Source: Micavibrio sp.
Lineage (GTDB): Bacteria; Pseudomonadota; Alphaproteobacteria; Micavibrionales; Micavibrionaceae
Reading direction: 5' to 3'
Assembly (NCBI GenBank): GCA_030824965.1
Contig: JAPJQV010000009.1
Location: forward strand, 1-64,000
Length of the DNA stretch: 64,000 nt
The notes beneath the pieces were generated by a model. It made no database searches. It saw only the letters and a program-made list of their open reading frames with translations, and was not told the origin of the DNA. The position numbers and the translations under genes are program-made. Positions 54,359 to 63,177 of the stretch are shown in pieces; the stretch's first letter is position 1; every line of letters begins with the position of its first letter.

Positions 54359-54388
54359 GAAAAAGGACGCAATGAAGCGTCCTTTTTG
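54359..54388. terminator. Bidirectional intrinsic terminator after the DUF892 gene
   Basis: AAAAAGGACGC and GCGTCCTTTTT form an 11-bp stem with a 6-nt loop, and on the minus strand a T-rich tail follows. It ends the DUF892 gene whose stop is at 54408. Confidence 0.9.
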
Positions 54389-54407
54389 ATTCAATTTTAG
54401 GAAGGAA

Positions 54408-54929
54408 TTAAGCCGCTTTTTTGGATGGCAATTCCGCAGCCTGATTAACGCCGCTTTCGGCCATTTGAGTCAGCGCTACATCTGTTTTCTTTTCCTGATC
54501 AAGGATGGAAGTTAAAAGTTTTGCCTGTTGCTTATAGCCAAGCTCGTTGGCCCAGCATACAAGCGTTCCATAGGTTGCGATTTCATAATGCTCGACTTTT
54601 TGGGCGGCGGCGATCATACCAGCTGTCATGACGGCATCCTGACCTTCAAAATCGGACATCAGCTCTTCGGCTTCTTCGATAATACCCAGAATAGCAGGGC
54701 ATTTTTTACCTTTGATTTTAATGTCCAGCGATGTCATCACCTGCTCAAGCTTTTCGATCTGGGTTGCGGTTTCTTCCTGATGTTTCTGAAAAGCTGCGGA
54801 TGCTTTTGCATCAGGAGCTTTTTTGACCATTTTGCCAAGGGCTTTATAGATTTTGCCTTCCGCAAAATAAATGTCATGAAGTTGCTCTTCAAAAAGATCC
54901 GCAAGGGTTTTTTCTTTTGATTTTGCCAT
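54408..54929 (-). CDS. DUF892 (YciE/YciF) ferritin-like protein
   Basis: The ATG at 54929, with AAAGGTG upstream, gives a 173-aa protein; a longer frame is unlikely. The four-helix ferritin-like domain covers most of it: TLADLFEEQLHDIYFAEGKIYKAL, KAFQKHQEETATQIEKLEQV-like second helix (residues about 45-66), the EGQDAVMTAGMIAAAQKVEHYEIATYG block (about 110-136) and a last helix with LDQEKKTDVALTQMAE. Glu/His ligands for a di-iron site are present. The family is linked to general stress response. The BFD-like gene upstream makes an iron connection likely. Confidence 0.93.
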   Translation of the reverse strand: MAKSKEKTLADLFEEQLHDIYFAEGKIYKALGKMVKKAPDAKASAAFQKHQEETATQIEKLEQVMTSLDIKIKGKKCPAILGIIEEAEELMSDFEGQDAVMTAGMIAAAQKVEHYEIATYGTLVCWANELGYKQQAKLLTSILDQEKKTDVALTQMAESGVNQAAELPSKKAA

Positions 54930-54998
54930 TTTTAGCACCTTTGATTGGTTGTTGAGGGTCCACAACTAATCAAGAAAAACTGATTTGGTTCCTGTTAT

Positions 54999-55181
54999 TT
55001 AAGGAACCATGTCCTGGGGTCTCGACGCATAGGCGACTTCGGGAAAGTCGCGTTCGTCGATAATTTCAGATTTCTCAACTGAAGGAGGAGGATCTTTGGC
55101 TAAGGCAAAATTCTTCGGAAGATAACTCTGAGCTATGGACGATTGAGTTGGGGGCGACCATAATTCTATTTTAGCGTGCAT
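54999..55181 (-). CDS. Small hypothetical protein (60 aa)
   Basis: The ATG at 55181 lies inside the end of the BFD-like gene and has a ribosome site (CAGGAAAG) at good distance. The 60-aa product is Pro- and Ser-rich (WSPPTQSSIAQSYLP, KDPPPSVEKSE) and probably disordered. It is placed between a BFD-like gene and the DUF892 gene, on the same strand. I give it moderate credit because of the overlap and ribosome site. Function unknown. Confidence 0.45.
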   Translation of the reverse strand: MHAKIELWSPPTQSSIAQSYLPKNFALAKDPPPSVEKSEIIDERDFPEVAYASRPQDMVP

Positions 55182-55393
55182 GTGAAACTTTCCTGTTGGT
55201 TATCATGTTTTGGGGCGGGCAGTGGGCTGCCTTCTAGGTCTTCGATGCAAATACCGCATTGTTTCTTCCGGCCACTCAGATATTCTAAAACCGTTTCCCA
55301 GTCTTTCTCCCATGAAGGGTCGTAGGCAGGATGATTTAGCCGGTTCTCGACTTGCTTTTGAAATATTACACGGCAGATGCAAACATAACCCAT
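55166..55393 (-). CDS. BFD-like [2Fe-2S] ferredoxin-type protein
   Basis: A 75-aa protein beginning MGYVCICRVIFQKQVE, with CxC at residues 5-7 and CGIC at about 46-49. The pattern C-x-C ... C-G-x-C is that of bacterioferritin-associated ferredoxin, here with a larger gap (about 39 residues) than usual and a divergent middle (PAYDPSWEKDWETVLEYL). It could bind a [2Fe-2S] cluster and donate electrons for iron release. It is upstream of, and parallel to, the small gene and the DUF892 ferritin-like gene. Confidence 0.65.
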   Translation of the reverse strand: MGYVCICRVIFQKQVENRLNHPAYDPSWEKDWETVLEYLSGRKKQCGICIEDLEGSPLPAPKHDNQQESFTCTLK

Positions 55394-55453
55394 GCCTATT
55401 TATACGGAAAACCCTGAAATCCTGTCAAGAAACAGGGGCTCAGAGCGAAGTTA

Positions 55454-55482
55454 TTGACAGAAAGCCTTGATTTATCTATAAG
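55454..55482 (+). promoter_or_regulatory. Sigma-70 type promoter of rpsD
   Basis: TTGACA (55454-55459) and TATAAG (55477-55482) are separated by 17 nt, only one base from consensus in total. It lies 102 nt before the rpsD start and has no other downstream gene. The leader is long enough to hold S4 autoregulation, as in other bacteria, but no specific structure was identified. Confidence 0.85.
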
Positions 55483-55584
55483 ACGCCATTCCTGCAAAGA
55501 CGGAAACGTCGTTGAACTGGCAATTAAGCCAAACTCAATCCCATCCGGGGACGCGGGACAACAATAAAAAGAAAGAGAAGTAAA

Positions 55585-56196
55585 ATGGCCGGTAAACGCC
55601 TGTCTGCAAAACATAAAATTGATCGTCGCCTTGGTTGTAACCTTTGGGGCCGTCAGAAATCTCCTTACAACACACGTCAAACTGGACCAGGTATGCACGG
55701 CGCACAGCGCGGCAAGCCAACCGATTACGGTATCCAGCTTCGCGCGAAACAAAAGCTGAAAGGTTACTACGGTAACATTGGCGAAAAACAATTCCTGAAA
55801 TATTACCATGAAGCGCTTCGCATGCGTGGCGATACAGGTCAAAACCTGATCGGTCTTCTTGAGCGTCGTCTGGATGCGGTTGTCTACCGCGCAAAATTCG
55901 TATCGACAGTTTTCGCGGCTCGCCAATTCGTTAGCCACTGTCACGTGACCGTAAACGGCAAATCCGTTAACATTCCTTCTTACCTCGTTAAAGACGGCGA
56001 TGTCATCGAAGTAAAGGAAAAGTCCAGACAATTAGCGGTTGTTATTGCGGCTGGTGAGTCTGCTGAGCGCGATACGCCTGATTACATCACTGTAGACGGT
56101 ACAAAGGCGACTTACCTGCGTGCGCCGAAATTGGAAGATGTCCCATATCCCGTTCACATGGAACCGAATTTGGTCGTCGAATTCTATTCTCGTTAA
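55585..56196 (+). CDS. rpsD: 30S ribosomal protein S4
   Basis: A 203-aa primary 16S rRNA-binding protein. The N-terminal S4 region is at 1-93 (KHKIDRRLGCNLWG, KLKGYYGNIGEKQF), and the S4 RNA-binding domain at about 94-155 (LLERRLDAVVYRAKFVSTVFAARQFVSHCHVTVNG). The C-terminal PVHMEPNLVVEFYSR is canonical. The gene stands alone here rather than in the alpha operon with rpoA, as in many alphaproteobacteria. A strong promoter and a downstream terminator frame it as a single unit. Confidence 0.98.
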   Translation: MAGKRLSAKHKIDRRLGCNLWGRQKSPYNTRQTGPGMHGAQRGKPTDYGIQLRAKQKLKGYYGNIGEKQFLKYYHEALRMRGDTGQNLIGLLERRLDAVVYRAKFVSTVFAARQFVSHCHVTVNGKSVNIPSYLVKDGDVIEVKEKSRQLAVVIAAGESAERDTPDYITVDGTKATYLRAPKLEDVPYPVHMEPNLVVEFYSR

Positions 56197-56219
56197 TTAG
56201 AGATCTTCAAGAAAATTAC

Positions 56220-56248
56220 AAAAAGTCGCTCATTTGGGCGGCTTTTTT
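56220..56248. terminator. Intrinsic terminator of rpsD
   Basis: A stem AAGTCGCTC/GGGCGGCTT with two G.T pairs and a short ATTT loop is followed by a T-run on the plus strand. It overlaps the end of the convergent trmJ by two nucleotides. Confidence 0.8.
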
Positions 56249-56981
56249 ATTTAAGGTTTTTTCCTAACAGAGCTGAAATAACGCCATGGAAAGTTTTTAC
56301 TTCTTGATCTGTAGGCGCGCCACGACTTAAAAAATTCCTTATATTTCTGATCATTGTCTCTTTCATTTCAGGTGATTTAAAAAAGCGCCTTGTTTCCAGT
56401 TCCATCTCAAGTCTTTCCAATAAGTCATTGAAGTCTTTTGCTTTTGCTGGAAAGCTTTTGCCTGTTGGGAGTCTATATTCTTCATATTCTGCTAACGAAT
56501 AAAATTCATACGCAATGAGAAGGGCCGCTTGGCCTAAATTAAGAGAATTGAAATCAGGATTAAGTGGAATTGAGATGTGGTCATGGCAAAGTGCAATTTC
56601 TTCGTTATTAAGACCGGTTCTTTCTCTTCCAAATAAAACAGCTACTTGCTGTCCATTGTTAATTCGTTGTCTCATATCCGAAACGGCTCTGCGGGCAGTC
56701 AAGACAGGCTTGACCATGTCTCTAATATCGGCGGCGGTAGCATAAACATAGTGGCAATCGGCTATGGCTTCCCGCACAGTATCGAAAACTTTTACAGGGC
56801 TAATCAAGTCGAGTGCCCCGGCTGACATCGCATTTGCTCTTTCATTCGGCCAGCCATCACGGGGATTAACAATTCTCATATCGCGAAAGCCGCAATTGAG
56901 CATAGCCCGTGTACAAGCTCCTATATTTTCGCCCATTTGAGGCTCTACTAAGATGAAAAGCGGGGTGTTTGGGAGACTCAT
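56247..56981 (-). CDS. trmJ: tRNA 2'-O-methyltransferase (TrmJ, SpoU family)
   Basis: A 244-aa SPOUT enzyme. Motif 1 is LVEPQMGENIGACTRAMLNCG (11-31, N-E-G type), motif 2 VLFGRERTGL (115-124), and motif 3 SLNLGQAALLIAYE (146-159); together they build the AdoMet trefoil knot. The C-terminal 80 residues are helical, as in TrmJ, which methylates position 32 of tRNAs. All key elements are intact. It faces rpsD and shares the terminator region. Confidence 0.93.
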   Translation of the reverse strand: MSLPNTPLFILVEPQMGENIGACTRAMLNCGFRDMRIVNPRDGWPNERANAMSAGALDLISPVKVFDTVREAIADCHYVYATAADIRDMVKPVLTARRAVSDMRQRINNGQQVAVLFGRERTGLNNEEIALCHDHISIPLNPDFNSLNLGQAALLIAYEFYSLAEYEEYRLPTGKSFPAKAKDFNDLLERLEMELETRRFFKSPEMKETMIRNIRNFLSRGAPTDQEVKTFHGVISALLGKNLK

Positions 56982-57071
56982 CGATAAAATTTGATTATAA
57001 TTTTCATAAAAATTTGCTTTTTACTTATTTTTAAGGTAGCATGCTTCCACACTCAATAAACGAGGATGACC

Positions 57072-57320
57072 ATGATGGCAACGATGTTTAAAAATTATGA
57101 GTTACCTAAATCTCCATCCCCGCATTTCGATATTTTCGCGGCATTCGAAAAATTGGATACCAATCGCAAATTGGCGCTGGTTGATCAGCTTTTTCATTCC
57201 GGTAATCATGCCTATTTCAATATGATCCAAAAATTCTGGCCGGATGCTAATGAAATGGATTCCGCAAAGCTTGAAAGGCTACTTCGAGCCCGCATTGAGC
57301 GCACTCTTCAGGCACAATAA
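57072..57320 (+). CDS. Small hypothetical protein
   Basis: The ATG at 57072 is chosen because GAGG ends 6 nt before it; the ATG at 57066 would sit directly on that site. The product has 82 residues, helical and charged: PHFDIFAAFEKLDTNRKLALVDQLF and the C-terminal ERLLRARIERTLQAQ. No motif recognised. It lies in a gap between trmJ (divergent) and gltX (convergent) and has its own terminator, so it is probably a free-standing gene with an unknown role. Confidence 0.65.
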   Translation: MMATMFKNYELPKSPSPHFDIFAAFEKLDTNRKLALVDQLFHSGNHAYFNMIQKFWPDANEMDSAKLERLLRARIERTLQAQ

Positions 57321-57349
57321 TAGTATTTCCTCCTGACATGATATGAAAG

Positions 57350-57373
57350 ACCCGGCAATAGCCGGGTTTTTTA
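57350..57373 (+). terminator. Intrinsic terminator after the small gene
   Basis: ACCCGGC, loop AATA, GCCGGGT (57350-57367) followed by TTTTT. It also lies just after the convergent gltX stop, where its minus-strand T-run is weaker. Confidence 0.88.
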
Positions 57374-57375
57374 TA

Positions 57376-58719
57376 TTAAGCTGCTTTTTTCTGAAGCCGT
57401 TCCTTGGCTTTTTCCGCCCCGATCAGGGGTAAAAGATCGCGTAGTTCAGGACCGTGATCCATACCTGTAAGGGCTTTGCGTAAAGGCATGAAAAGCTCTT
57501 TGCCTTTTTTACCTGTCGCCTCTTTGATCGAATCCGTCCATGTTTTCCATGTTTCGGTTGTCCATGGCTCGGCAGGCATAAGCTCTACAGCTTGTATAGC
57601 AAAGGCATCATCTTCTACGACAGGCGTGACTGGGCCTTTCGCGACCTGCCACCAGTCTTTGATTTCTCGGAAAAGGTTTAAATTCGCCCGGACTGAATTC
57701 CAAAAATTCTCGTCCAGTTCTTCAAGGCCCATATCTTTAAGCCGGTCTTGCACCTTTTCGTAGGGCATTTCATGAATGATTTTCGCATTCAATCGCTCCA
57801 GCTCATCTGTATCGAATTTAGGCGTACCGCGTCCGAATTTGGAAAAATCAAAAGATTCTATCAAAGGCTCGTAACTTGTAAACGGTTCGATGGGGTCGGA
57901 TGTACCAAGCCGTGCCATTAGGCTCGGAATTGCCATGGCTTCAAGGCCTTCTTCATCGCGCAGGTCAAAAACGCTTATAGAGCCCATGCGTTTGGACAAT
58001 TTCCCGCCTTGCGGATCGGAGAGAAGTGACAGGTGAGCGAATTGTGGCGGGGTATAGCCCAAAGCTTCAAACATCTGGATATGGGATGCTGTATTTGTGA
58101 CATGGTCTTCGCCACGCACGATATGCGTAATGTTAAAATCCATATCGTCGATAACGGAGCACAGGTGATAAAGTGGTGTACCATCTTCGCGAATTAAAAC
58201 CGGATCGGATAGGCCGGCGCCGTCGAATTCGACATCGCCGCGAACCAGATCATGCCAGTTGATTTTGGTCGGGTTCATTTTGAAGCGCCAATGCGGTTTA
58301 CGCCCTTCGTCCTCGTATTTCTTTTTTTGCTCTTCCGTCAGGTTTAAAGAAGCGCGGTCATAAATAGGCGGCTGGCCTTGCGATAGCTGTGCCTTGCGTT
58401 TCAGGCCTAATTCATCCGGCGTTTCATAACAGGCATATAAACGTCCATCTTTTTTCAGTTGTTCAATGATGACGTTGTACCGGTCAAGACGTTTGCTCTG
58501 CCAGGCTTCTTCATCCCAGTCGAGGCCTAGCCATGCCAGGCTTTCCCGGATCGCGTCTTCATATTCTTTCTTTGAACGTTCTAGATCGGTATCATCGATA
58601 CGTAAAAGATAATGCCCTTTATTTTTCTTGGCAAAAAGCCATGTGATTAGGGCTGTGCGGACATTACCGACATGCAGCATGCCGGTAGGAGAGGGAGCAA
58701 AGCGAACGCGAACTGTCAT
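57376..58719 (-). CDS. gltX: Glutamyl-tRNA synthetase
   Basis: A 447-aa class I synthetase. The HIGH-type motif is HVGN at 16-19 inside PSPTGMLHVGNVRTAL, RIDDTDLERS at 40-49, and KLSKR at 240-244. The N at the HIGH motif end is unusual. The family is often represented by two paralogues in alphaproteobacteria; this may be the second copy, possibly tRNA-Gln-active, which cannot be settled here. Size and domain order are normal. It is the last gene of the minus-strand run that begins beyond 63880. Confidence 0.95.
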   Translation of the reverse strand: MTVRVRFAPSPTGMLHVGNVRTALITWLFAKKNKGHYLLRIDDTDLERSKKEYEDAIRESLAWLGLDWDEEAWQSKRLDRYNVIIEQLKKDGRLYACYETPDELGLKRKAQLSQGQPPIYDRASLNLTEEQKKKYEDEGRKPHWRFKMNPTKINWHDLVRGDVEFDGAGLSDPVLIREDGTPLYHLCSVIDDMDFNITHIVRGEDHVTNTASHIQMFEALGYTPPQFAHLSLLSDPQGGKLSKRMGSISVFDLRDEEGLEAMAIPSLMARLGTSDPIEPFTSYEPLIESFDFSKFGRGTPKFDTDELERLNAKIIHEMPYEKVQDRLKDMGLEELDENFWNSVRANLNLFREIKDWWQVAKGPVTPVVEDDAFAIQAVELMPAEPWTTETWKTWTDSIKEATGKKGKELFMPLRKALTGMDHGPELRDLLPLIGAEKAKERLQKKAA

Positions 58720-58741
58720 AAGTGGCTTTCTATAGAGTTAA

Positions 58742-60397
58742 TCAGGATTTTTCAATGTAACCGTTGACAATAGGATAACGACGATCGCGCCCAAATGCGC
58801 GGGAACTGAGTTTCGGGCCAGGTGCTGCCTGACGGCGTTTATATTCGGCGCGGTCAACCAATCGATTAACCTTGCGAACAGTGACCGGATCATGGCCGCG
58901 AGCTATCATATCTTCTACACCTAAATCGTCTTCGATCATACTTATCAGAATTTCATCGAGAATATCGTAAGGCGGGAGGGAGTCTTGGTCTTTTTGTCCT
59001 GGTTTCAATTCCGCTGTCGGTTCTTTTGTCAGGATACGCTCGTTGATAACTTCGCCCTCAGGTCCTAGCGCATCGACAGGTTTTGCCGCATTGCGCCATG
59101 TGGCAAGGTTGTAAACCTGAGTCTTATATAAATCCTTTAATGGATTAAAGCCGCCGCACATATCACCGTAGAGCGTTGCATACCCAACCGCAACTTCACT
59201 TTTGTTTCCGGTTGTCAAAACCATAGCGCCATTTTGGTTCGACATGGACATCAAAATCGTGCCGCGAATGCGTGACTGCAGGTTTTCATGCGCCAGACCG
59301 GATAATCCCGGCAGAGAAGTTTCAAAACCTTTCATTACCGGTTCAATGGAAACCGTCTCGAAATTGACGCCAAGTTTGCGAGCGCAATCTGTTGCGTCGG
59401 AAATACTTTCTTCAGAAGTATAAGGTGAGGGCATCATCACGCATTTTACATTGGCAGATCCCAGAGCATCTGTTGAGATTGCGGCGACGAGTGCGCTATC
59501 TATACCGCCTGACATACCAATCAGCACGTTATTCATGCCACTTTTGCGCACATAGTCGCGAGTGGCAAGCATGGCCGCCTGATATAAAGATTCTGTTTCC
59601 GGGTGAATAGGATGCATGTCTTCTGTGGCAATCAGCCAGTTACCGTTGGCACGCCGTTCGACGAGGGTCAGATCCTGAAACTCTTCTACAAATTCTTCGC
59701 ATTGAAGGATGACTTGGCCGGTTTCGTTCATCATAAAGCTCGCACCGTCGAAGATCAGTTCATCCTGTCCGCCGAACTGGTTGACATAGATAAGCGGAAG
59801 ACCTGTTTTTGTCGCCCGTAATCTTGCATGCTGGTAACGAATGTCATGTTTATGGCCATCATAAGGACTGGCATTGGTGACGATAAGTATATCCGCCCCT
59901 TTGGCTTTTAAGTTATCGGCAACTTCCGGATACCACATGTCTTCACAGATCATGACACCGAGTTTCAATCCCATAAAAGACATAGGCTCCGGTAAAGGGC
60001 CGGGCTTGAAATAACGGTGTTCGTCGAATATGCCGTAATTGGGCAAATCATGCTTGGTCTGAGTTGCCAGAATATAACCCTGATGAATTAAATGAACAGC
60101 ATTATAAAGGCATTTATTTTCCCGGTTCCATGAAGGTGCCGTAATAAGCATGGCAGCGGCGCGTCCGCGGCTTTCGTCAACTAAAGTCTCAATGACTTGA
60201 TCGACTTCCTTTAAAAATGACTGCTTTAGTAGAAGGTCTTCAGGTGGATAACCTGTCACGACCAATTCCGGAAAGACGATCAGGTTTGTATGCTTCGGCG
60301 CTTCGTCACGTACGCGACGGATCAAATCAAGGTTGCCTTGAAGATCTCCGATTTTTGTATTGATCTGTGCGATAGTTATGACGAAGGGCTTATCCAT
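58742..60397 (-). CDS. nadE: Glutamine-dependent NAD+ synthetase
   Basis: A 551-aa two-domain enzyme. The N-terminal nitrilase-type glutaminase (about 1-260) has Glu44 (FPELV), Lys115 (TKHDLPN) and Cys151 (MICEDMW) as the catalytic triad; the C-terminal synthetase has the ATP-binding SGGIDSA at 296-302. Ammonia from glutamine amidates deamido-NAD+. The start follows the DAHP synthase stop by 2 nt, so both are co-transcribed. Confidence 0.97.
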   Translation of the reverse strand: MDKPFVITIAQINTKIGDLQGNLDLIRRVRDEAPKHTNLIVFPELVVTGYPPEDLLLKQSFLKEVDQVIETLVDESRGRAAAMLITAPSWNRENKCLYNAVHLIHQGYILATQTKHDLPNYGIFDEHRYFKPGPLPEPMSFMGLKLGVMICEDMWYPEVADNLKAKGADILIVTNASPYDGHKHDIRYQHARLRATKTGLPLIYVNQFGGQDELIFDGASFMMNETGQVILQCEEFVEEFQDLTLVERRANGNWLIATEDMHPIHPETESLYQAAMLATRDYVRKSGMNNVLIGMSGGIDSALVAAISTDALGSANVKCVMMPSPYTSEESISDATDCARKLGVNFETVSIEPVMKGFETSLPGLSGLAHENLQSRIRGTILMSMSNQNGAMVLTTGNKSEVAVGYATLYGDMCGGFNPLKDLYKTQVYNLATWRNAAKPVDALGPEGEVINERILTKEPTAELKPGQKDQDSLPPYDILDEILISMIEDDLGVEDMIARGHDPVTVRKVNRLVDRAEYKRRQAAPGPKLSSRAFGRDRRYPIVNGYIEKS

Positions 60398-60399
60398 TG

Positions 60400-61788
60400 T
60401 TACTCCGCCGCTTGTAAAAGATTAAGCTTTTTATCCTTACGAATGGCTTTCAATTCATCTGCAACGAGGAAAGCTAGTTCGACGGCCTGTGCTGCGTTCA
60501 GACGAGGGTCGCAGAATGTATGGTAACGATCAGCCAGATTTTCTTCCGTTACTTCGGAAAGCCCGCCAACACATTCGGTTACATTCTGCCCGGTCATTTC
60601 GGTGTGAATACCCCCCGGGATTGTGCCTTCGGTTTTATGAACGGTGAAGAAGTCGCGTACTTCGCTCATGATATCGTCGAAGCGGCGGGTTTTATAGCCT
60701 GTCGAGGATTTCATCGTGTTGCCGTGCATCGGATCGGAAACCCATGTAACGATACGGCCTTCGCGTTTTACTGCTTGCACCAAAGGTGTCAGCTTATCAA
60801 TCACATGTCCAGCACCCATACGCGCGATCAAAGTCAACCGGCCCGGTTCGTTTTCCGGATTGAGGCGATCAATCTGGCGAATAAGCGTATCGGCATCAAG
60901 ATTAGGAGGGCATTTCAAACCGAGAGGGTTTTTGATACCGCGAACGAATTCGATCTGGGCATGATCGTCCTGATTGGTTCGTGCGCCGATCCAAAGGAAA
61001 TGAGCGGATGTGTCATACCAATCGCCGCTGGTACTATCGATGCGGGTCATCGCCTGCTCATAAGGAAGAAGCAAAGCCTCATGACATGTGTAGAAATCAG
61101 TTTGCTTCAACATGTGCGGAACGGTTTGCTTTGTAAAACCGCATGCCGTCATGAAATCAAGAGCTTGTTCGATTTGGTTGGCCAATTTCTGGTAACGCTC
61201 GGTTGTTTCATTCTGCTGGATGAATTCCAAATTCCATTTATTAATGGAATGAAGATCTGCATAACCGCCTGTTGCAAAAGCGCGTAGCAAATTGAGCGTT
61301 GCGGCAGACTGGTTATAAGCCCGTAGCATTCTCCAAGGATTAGGTTCGCGGCTTTCTGCGTTGAAATCATATCCATTGATAATATCGCCGCGATAAACAG
61401 GCAGGGTTTTGCCATCAATGGTTTCTGTGCCTTCGGAGCGCGGCTTGGCGAATTGTCCCGCCATGCGTCCCATTTTGACAACCGGGATCGATCCGGCAAA
61501 TGTCATGACGACCGACATCTGCAAAAGAACGCGGAACGTATCGCGAATTTTGTTCGCGCCAAATTCGGAAAAGCTTTCGGCGCAATCGCCGCCCTGCAAT
61601 ACAAACGAATTACCAAGCGCTGCATCGGCTAGTTGAGCTTTAAGCGCCCGTGCTTCACCGGCGAAAACCAGCGGCGGCATTTTGGCGAGATCTTTCTCGG
61701 CTGCCGCTAAGGCGCTTTCATCCGAGTAAGTGGGCAATTGCTTGGCTGGCTTGAGGCGCCAGCTATCCGGAGACCATTTTTCTTTCAT
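60400..61788 (-). CDS. Class II 3-deoxy-7-phosphoheptulonate (DAHP) synthase
   Basis: A 462-aa plant-type DAHP synthase. The motif GGDCAESF lies at 66-73, the Arg-rich PEP-binding blocks GQFAKPRSEGTE and RMGAGHVIDKL, and WVSDPMHGNT near residue 345. It condenses phosphoenolpyruvate and erythrose-4-phosphate as the first step of the shikimate pathway. The class II form fits many alphaproteobacteria. It lies between gor (gap of 21 nt) and nadE (2 nt) in a compact run. Confidence 0.96.
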   Translation of the reverse strand: MKEKWSPDSWRLKPAKQLPTYSDESALAAAEKDLAKMPPLVFAGEARALKAQLADAALGNSFVLQGGDCAESFSEFGANKIRDTFRVLLQMSVVMTFAGSIPVVKMGRMAGQFAKPRSEGTETIDGKTLPVYRGDIINGYDFNAESREPNPWRMLRAYNQSAATLNLLRAFATGGYADLHSINKWNLEFIQQNETTERYQKLANQIEQALDFMTACGFTKQTVPHMLKQTDFYTCHEALLLPYEQAMTRIDSTSGDWYDTSAHFLWIGARTNQDDHAQIEFVRGIKNPLGLKCPPNLDADTLIRQIDRLNPENEPGRLTLIARMGAGHVIDKLTPLVQAVKREGRIVTWVSDPMHGNTMKSSTGYKTRRFDDIMSEVRDFFTVHKTEGTIPGGIHTEMTGQNVTECVGGLSEVTEENLADRYHTFCDPRLNAAQAVELAFLVADELKAIRKDKKLNLLQAAE

Positions 61789-61809
61789 GATTTCAAAGAA
61801 TTAGGCCAT

Positions 61810-63177
61810 TTATCCTCGTTTCGCAAGTGTTTCCGGCGAATGCAGTACTGCTCTGGCATGTAAAAAGATGAATTCTTCTGCCGTCGTCGGATGAACCGGT
61901 AAAGTGGAGTCAAAATTAGCCTTGGTCGCCCCGGCGTTCAGCGCAATTCCGGCCATTTGGATCAATTCCCCGGCGCCCGGTCCAGCCATATGAACGCCCA
62001 AAACTTTATCTGTATTTGCGCAGACAATCAGCTTGATAAGAACTTTGGACTCCAACCCGGTGATCGTATGTCGAAGGGGACGGAAGGTTGATTTATAAAC
62101 GATATGGGCAATGTTCTTTTTTGCGGCCTGCTGCTCGGTCAATCCGATAGTGCCGATTTCAGGTTTTGAAAAAACAGCGGTCGGTATCAGATCGAAATTC
62201 GTGTAGCGAACTTTAGCCTTAAAAAGAGTATCCGCAAGAGCATGGCCCTGGGCGATGGCAACAGGAGTTAATTGCGGCGAACTTGTAACGTCACCGATGG
62301 CATAGATATGAGACTGGGACGTGACATATTCATTACTGATTTTAATATGCCCTTTATCGTCCAATTCAATGCCAGCTTTATCCAGATCTAATCCATCTAT
62401 ATGCGGGGTGCGGCCAGTCGCTGCCATCACCAAATCCGTGGAAACAGTTTCCCCATCATCAAAGATAACTGAATTTTTCGTGATCTCTATGACTTTTTTA
62501 TTCATTAGAAAAGTGATGCCTTGCTTCCTCATCTCGTCAAGCAAGTGGTCCTGAATATCGATATCGAAGCCTTTCAGCAAGAATTCGCCGCGATGGACGA
62601 TGGTTACGTCACAACCGATACCGTGCAAAATATGCGCGAATTCCAGCGCGATATATCCGGCGCCCAAGATAAGGATATTCTTTGGAAGTTCTGCGAGCGC
62701 GAACATATCGTCGGACGTCATGGCGAATTCCGCGCCTTTGATATCAGGTTTTTGCGGCTTGCCGCCAACCGCGATTAAAATACGTTCGGCTGTAATTTCT
62801 TTATCGCCGATTTGAATTGTATTTTTGTCTTTGAAAGAGGCGAAGCCTTCGAATATCTCGACTTTGTTGATGTTCAGAATGTTGCGGTAAATGCCGCTCA
62901 GACGCGAAATTTCCTTATCCTTATTTTCTTTTAAAGTCTTCCATTCAAATCGGGAGGATGAAGACCAGCCGTAATTTTTAGCTTCTGCCATATCCGTGCC
63001 GTAATCGGCGGCGTATGAAAAGATTTTTTTCGGGATGCAACCAACATTGACACATGTCCCGCCGAAATGAGTAGCCTCGGCAATGCCGACTTTTGCCCCA
63101 AGTGAGGCAGCGATACGAGCGGAGCGAACGCCGCCAGAACCTGCGCCAATCACGAAATAATCGAAATCATAAGCCAT
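61810..63177 (-). CDS. gor: Glutathione reductase
   Basis: A 455-aa FAD/NAD-binding oxidoreductase. FAD motif GAGSGG at 11-16, redox cysteines Cys42 and Cys47 in GGTCVNVGCIPKK, a second Rossmann motif near ILGAGYIALEF, and the C-terminal HPTTAEEF that supplies the partner His. The VGCIPKK variant is usual for Gor. It reduces glutathione disulphide with NADPH. Its start lies 11 nt within the end of the upstream acyltransferase gene. Confidence 0.95.
   Translation of the reverse strand: MAYDFDYFVIGAGSGGVRSARIAASLGAKVGIAEATHFGGTCVNVGCIPKKIFSYAADYGTDMAEAKNYGWSSSSRFEWKTLKENKDKEISRLSGIYRNILNINKVEIFEGFASFKDKNTIQIGDKEITAERILIAVGGKPQKPDIKGAEFAMTSDDMFALAELPKNILILGAGYIALEFAHILHGIGCDVTIVHRGEFLLKGFDIDIQDHLLDEMRKQGITFLMNKKVIEITKNSVIFDDGETVSTDLVMAATGRTPHIDGLDLDKAGIELDDKGHIKISNEYVTSQSHIYAIGDVTSSPQLTPVAIAQGHALADTLFKAKVRYTNFDLIPTAVFSKPEIGTIGLTEQQAAKKNIAHIVYKSTFRPLRHTITGLESKVLIKLIVCANTDKVLGVHMAGPGAGELIQMAGIALNAGATKANFDSTLPVHPTTAEEFIFLHARAVLHSPETLAKRG

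Noticed and set aside
55396..56031. 211-aa frame opposite rpsD
   Set aside because: Shadow of the S4 gene on the other strand; Cys/Phe-rich composition without recognisable domain.
60520..61287. 255-aa frame opposite the DAHP synthase
   Set aside because: Antisense shadow of a highly conserved gene; no start context.
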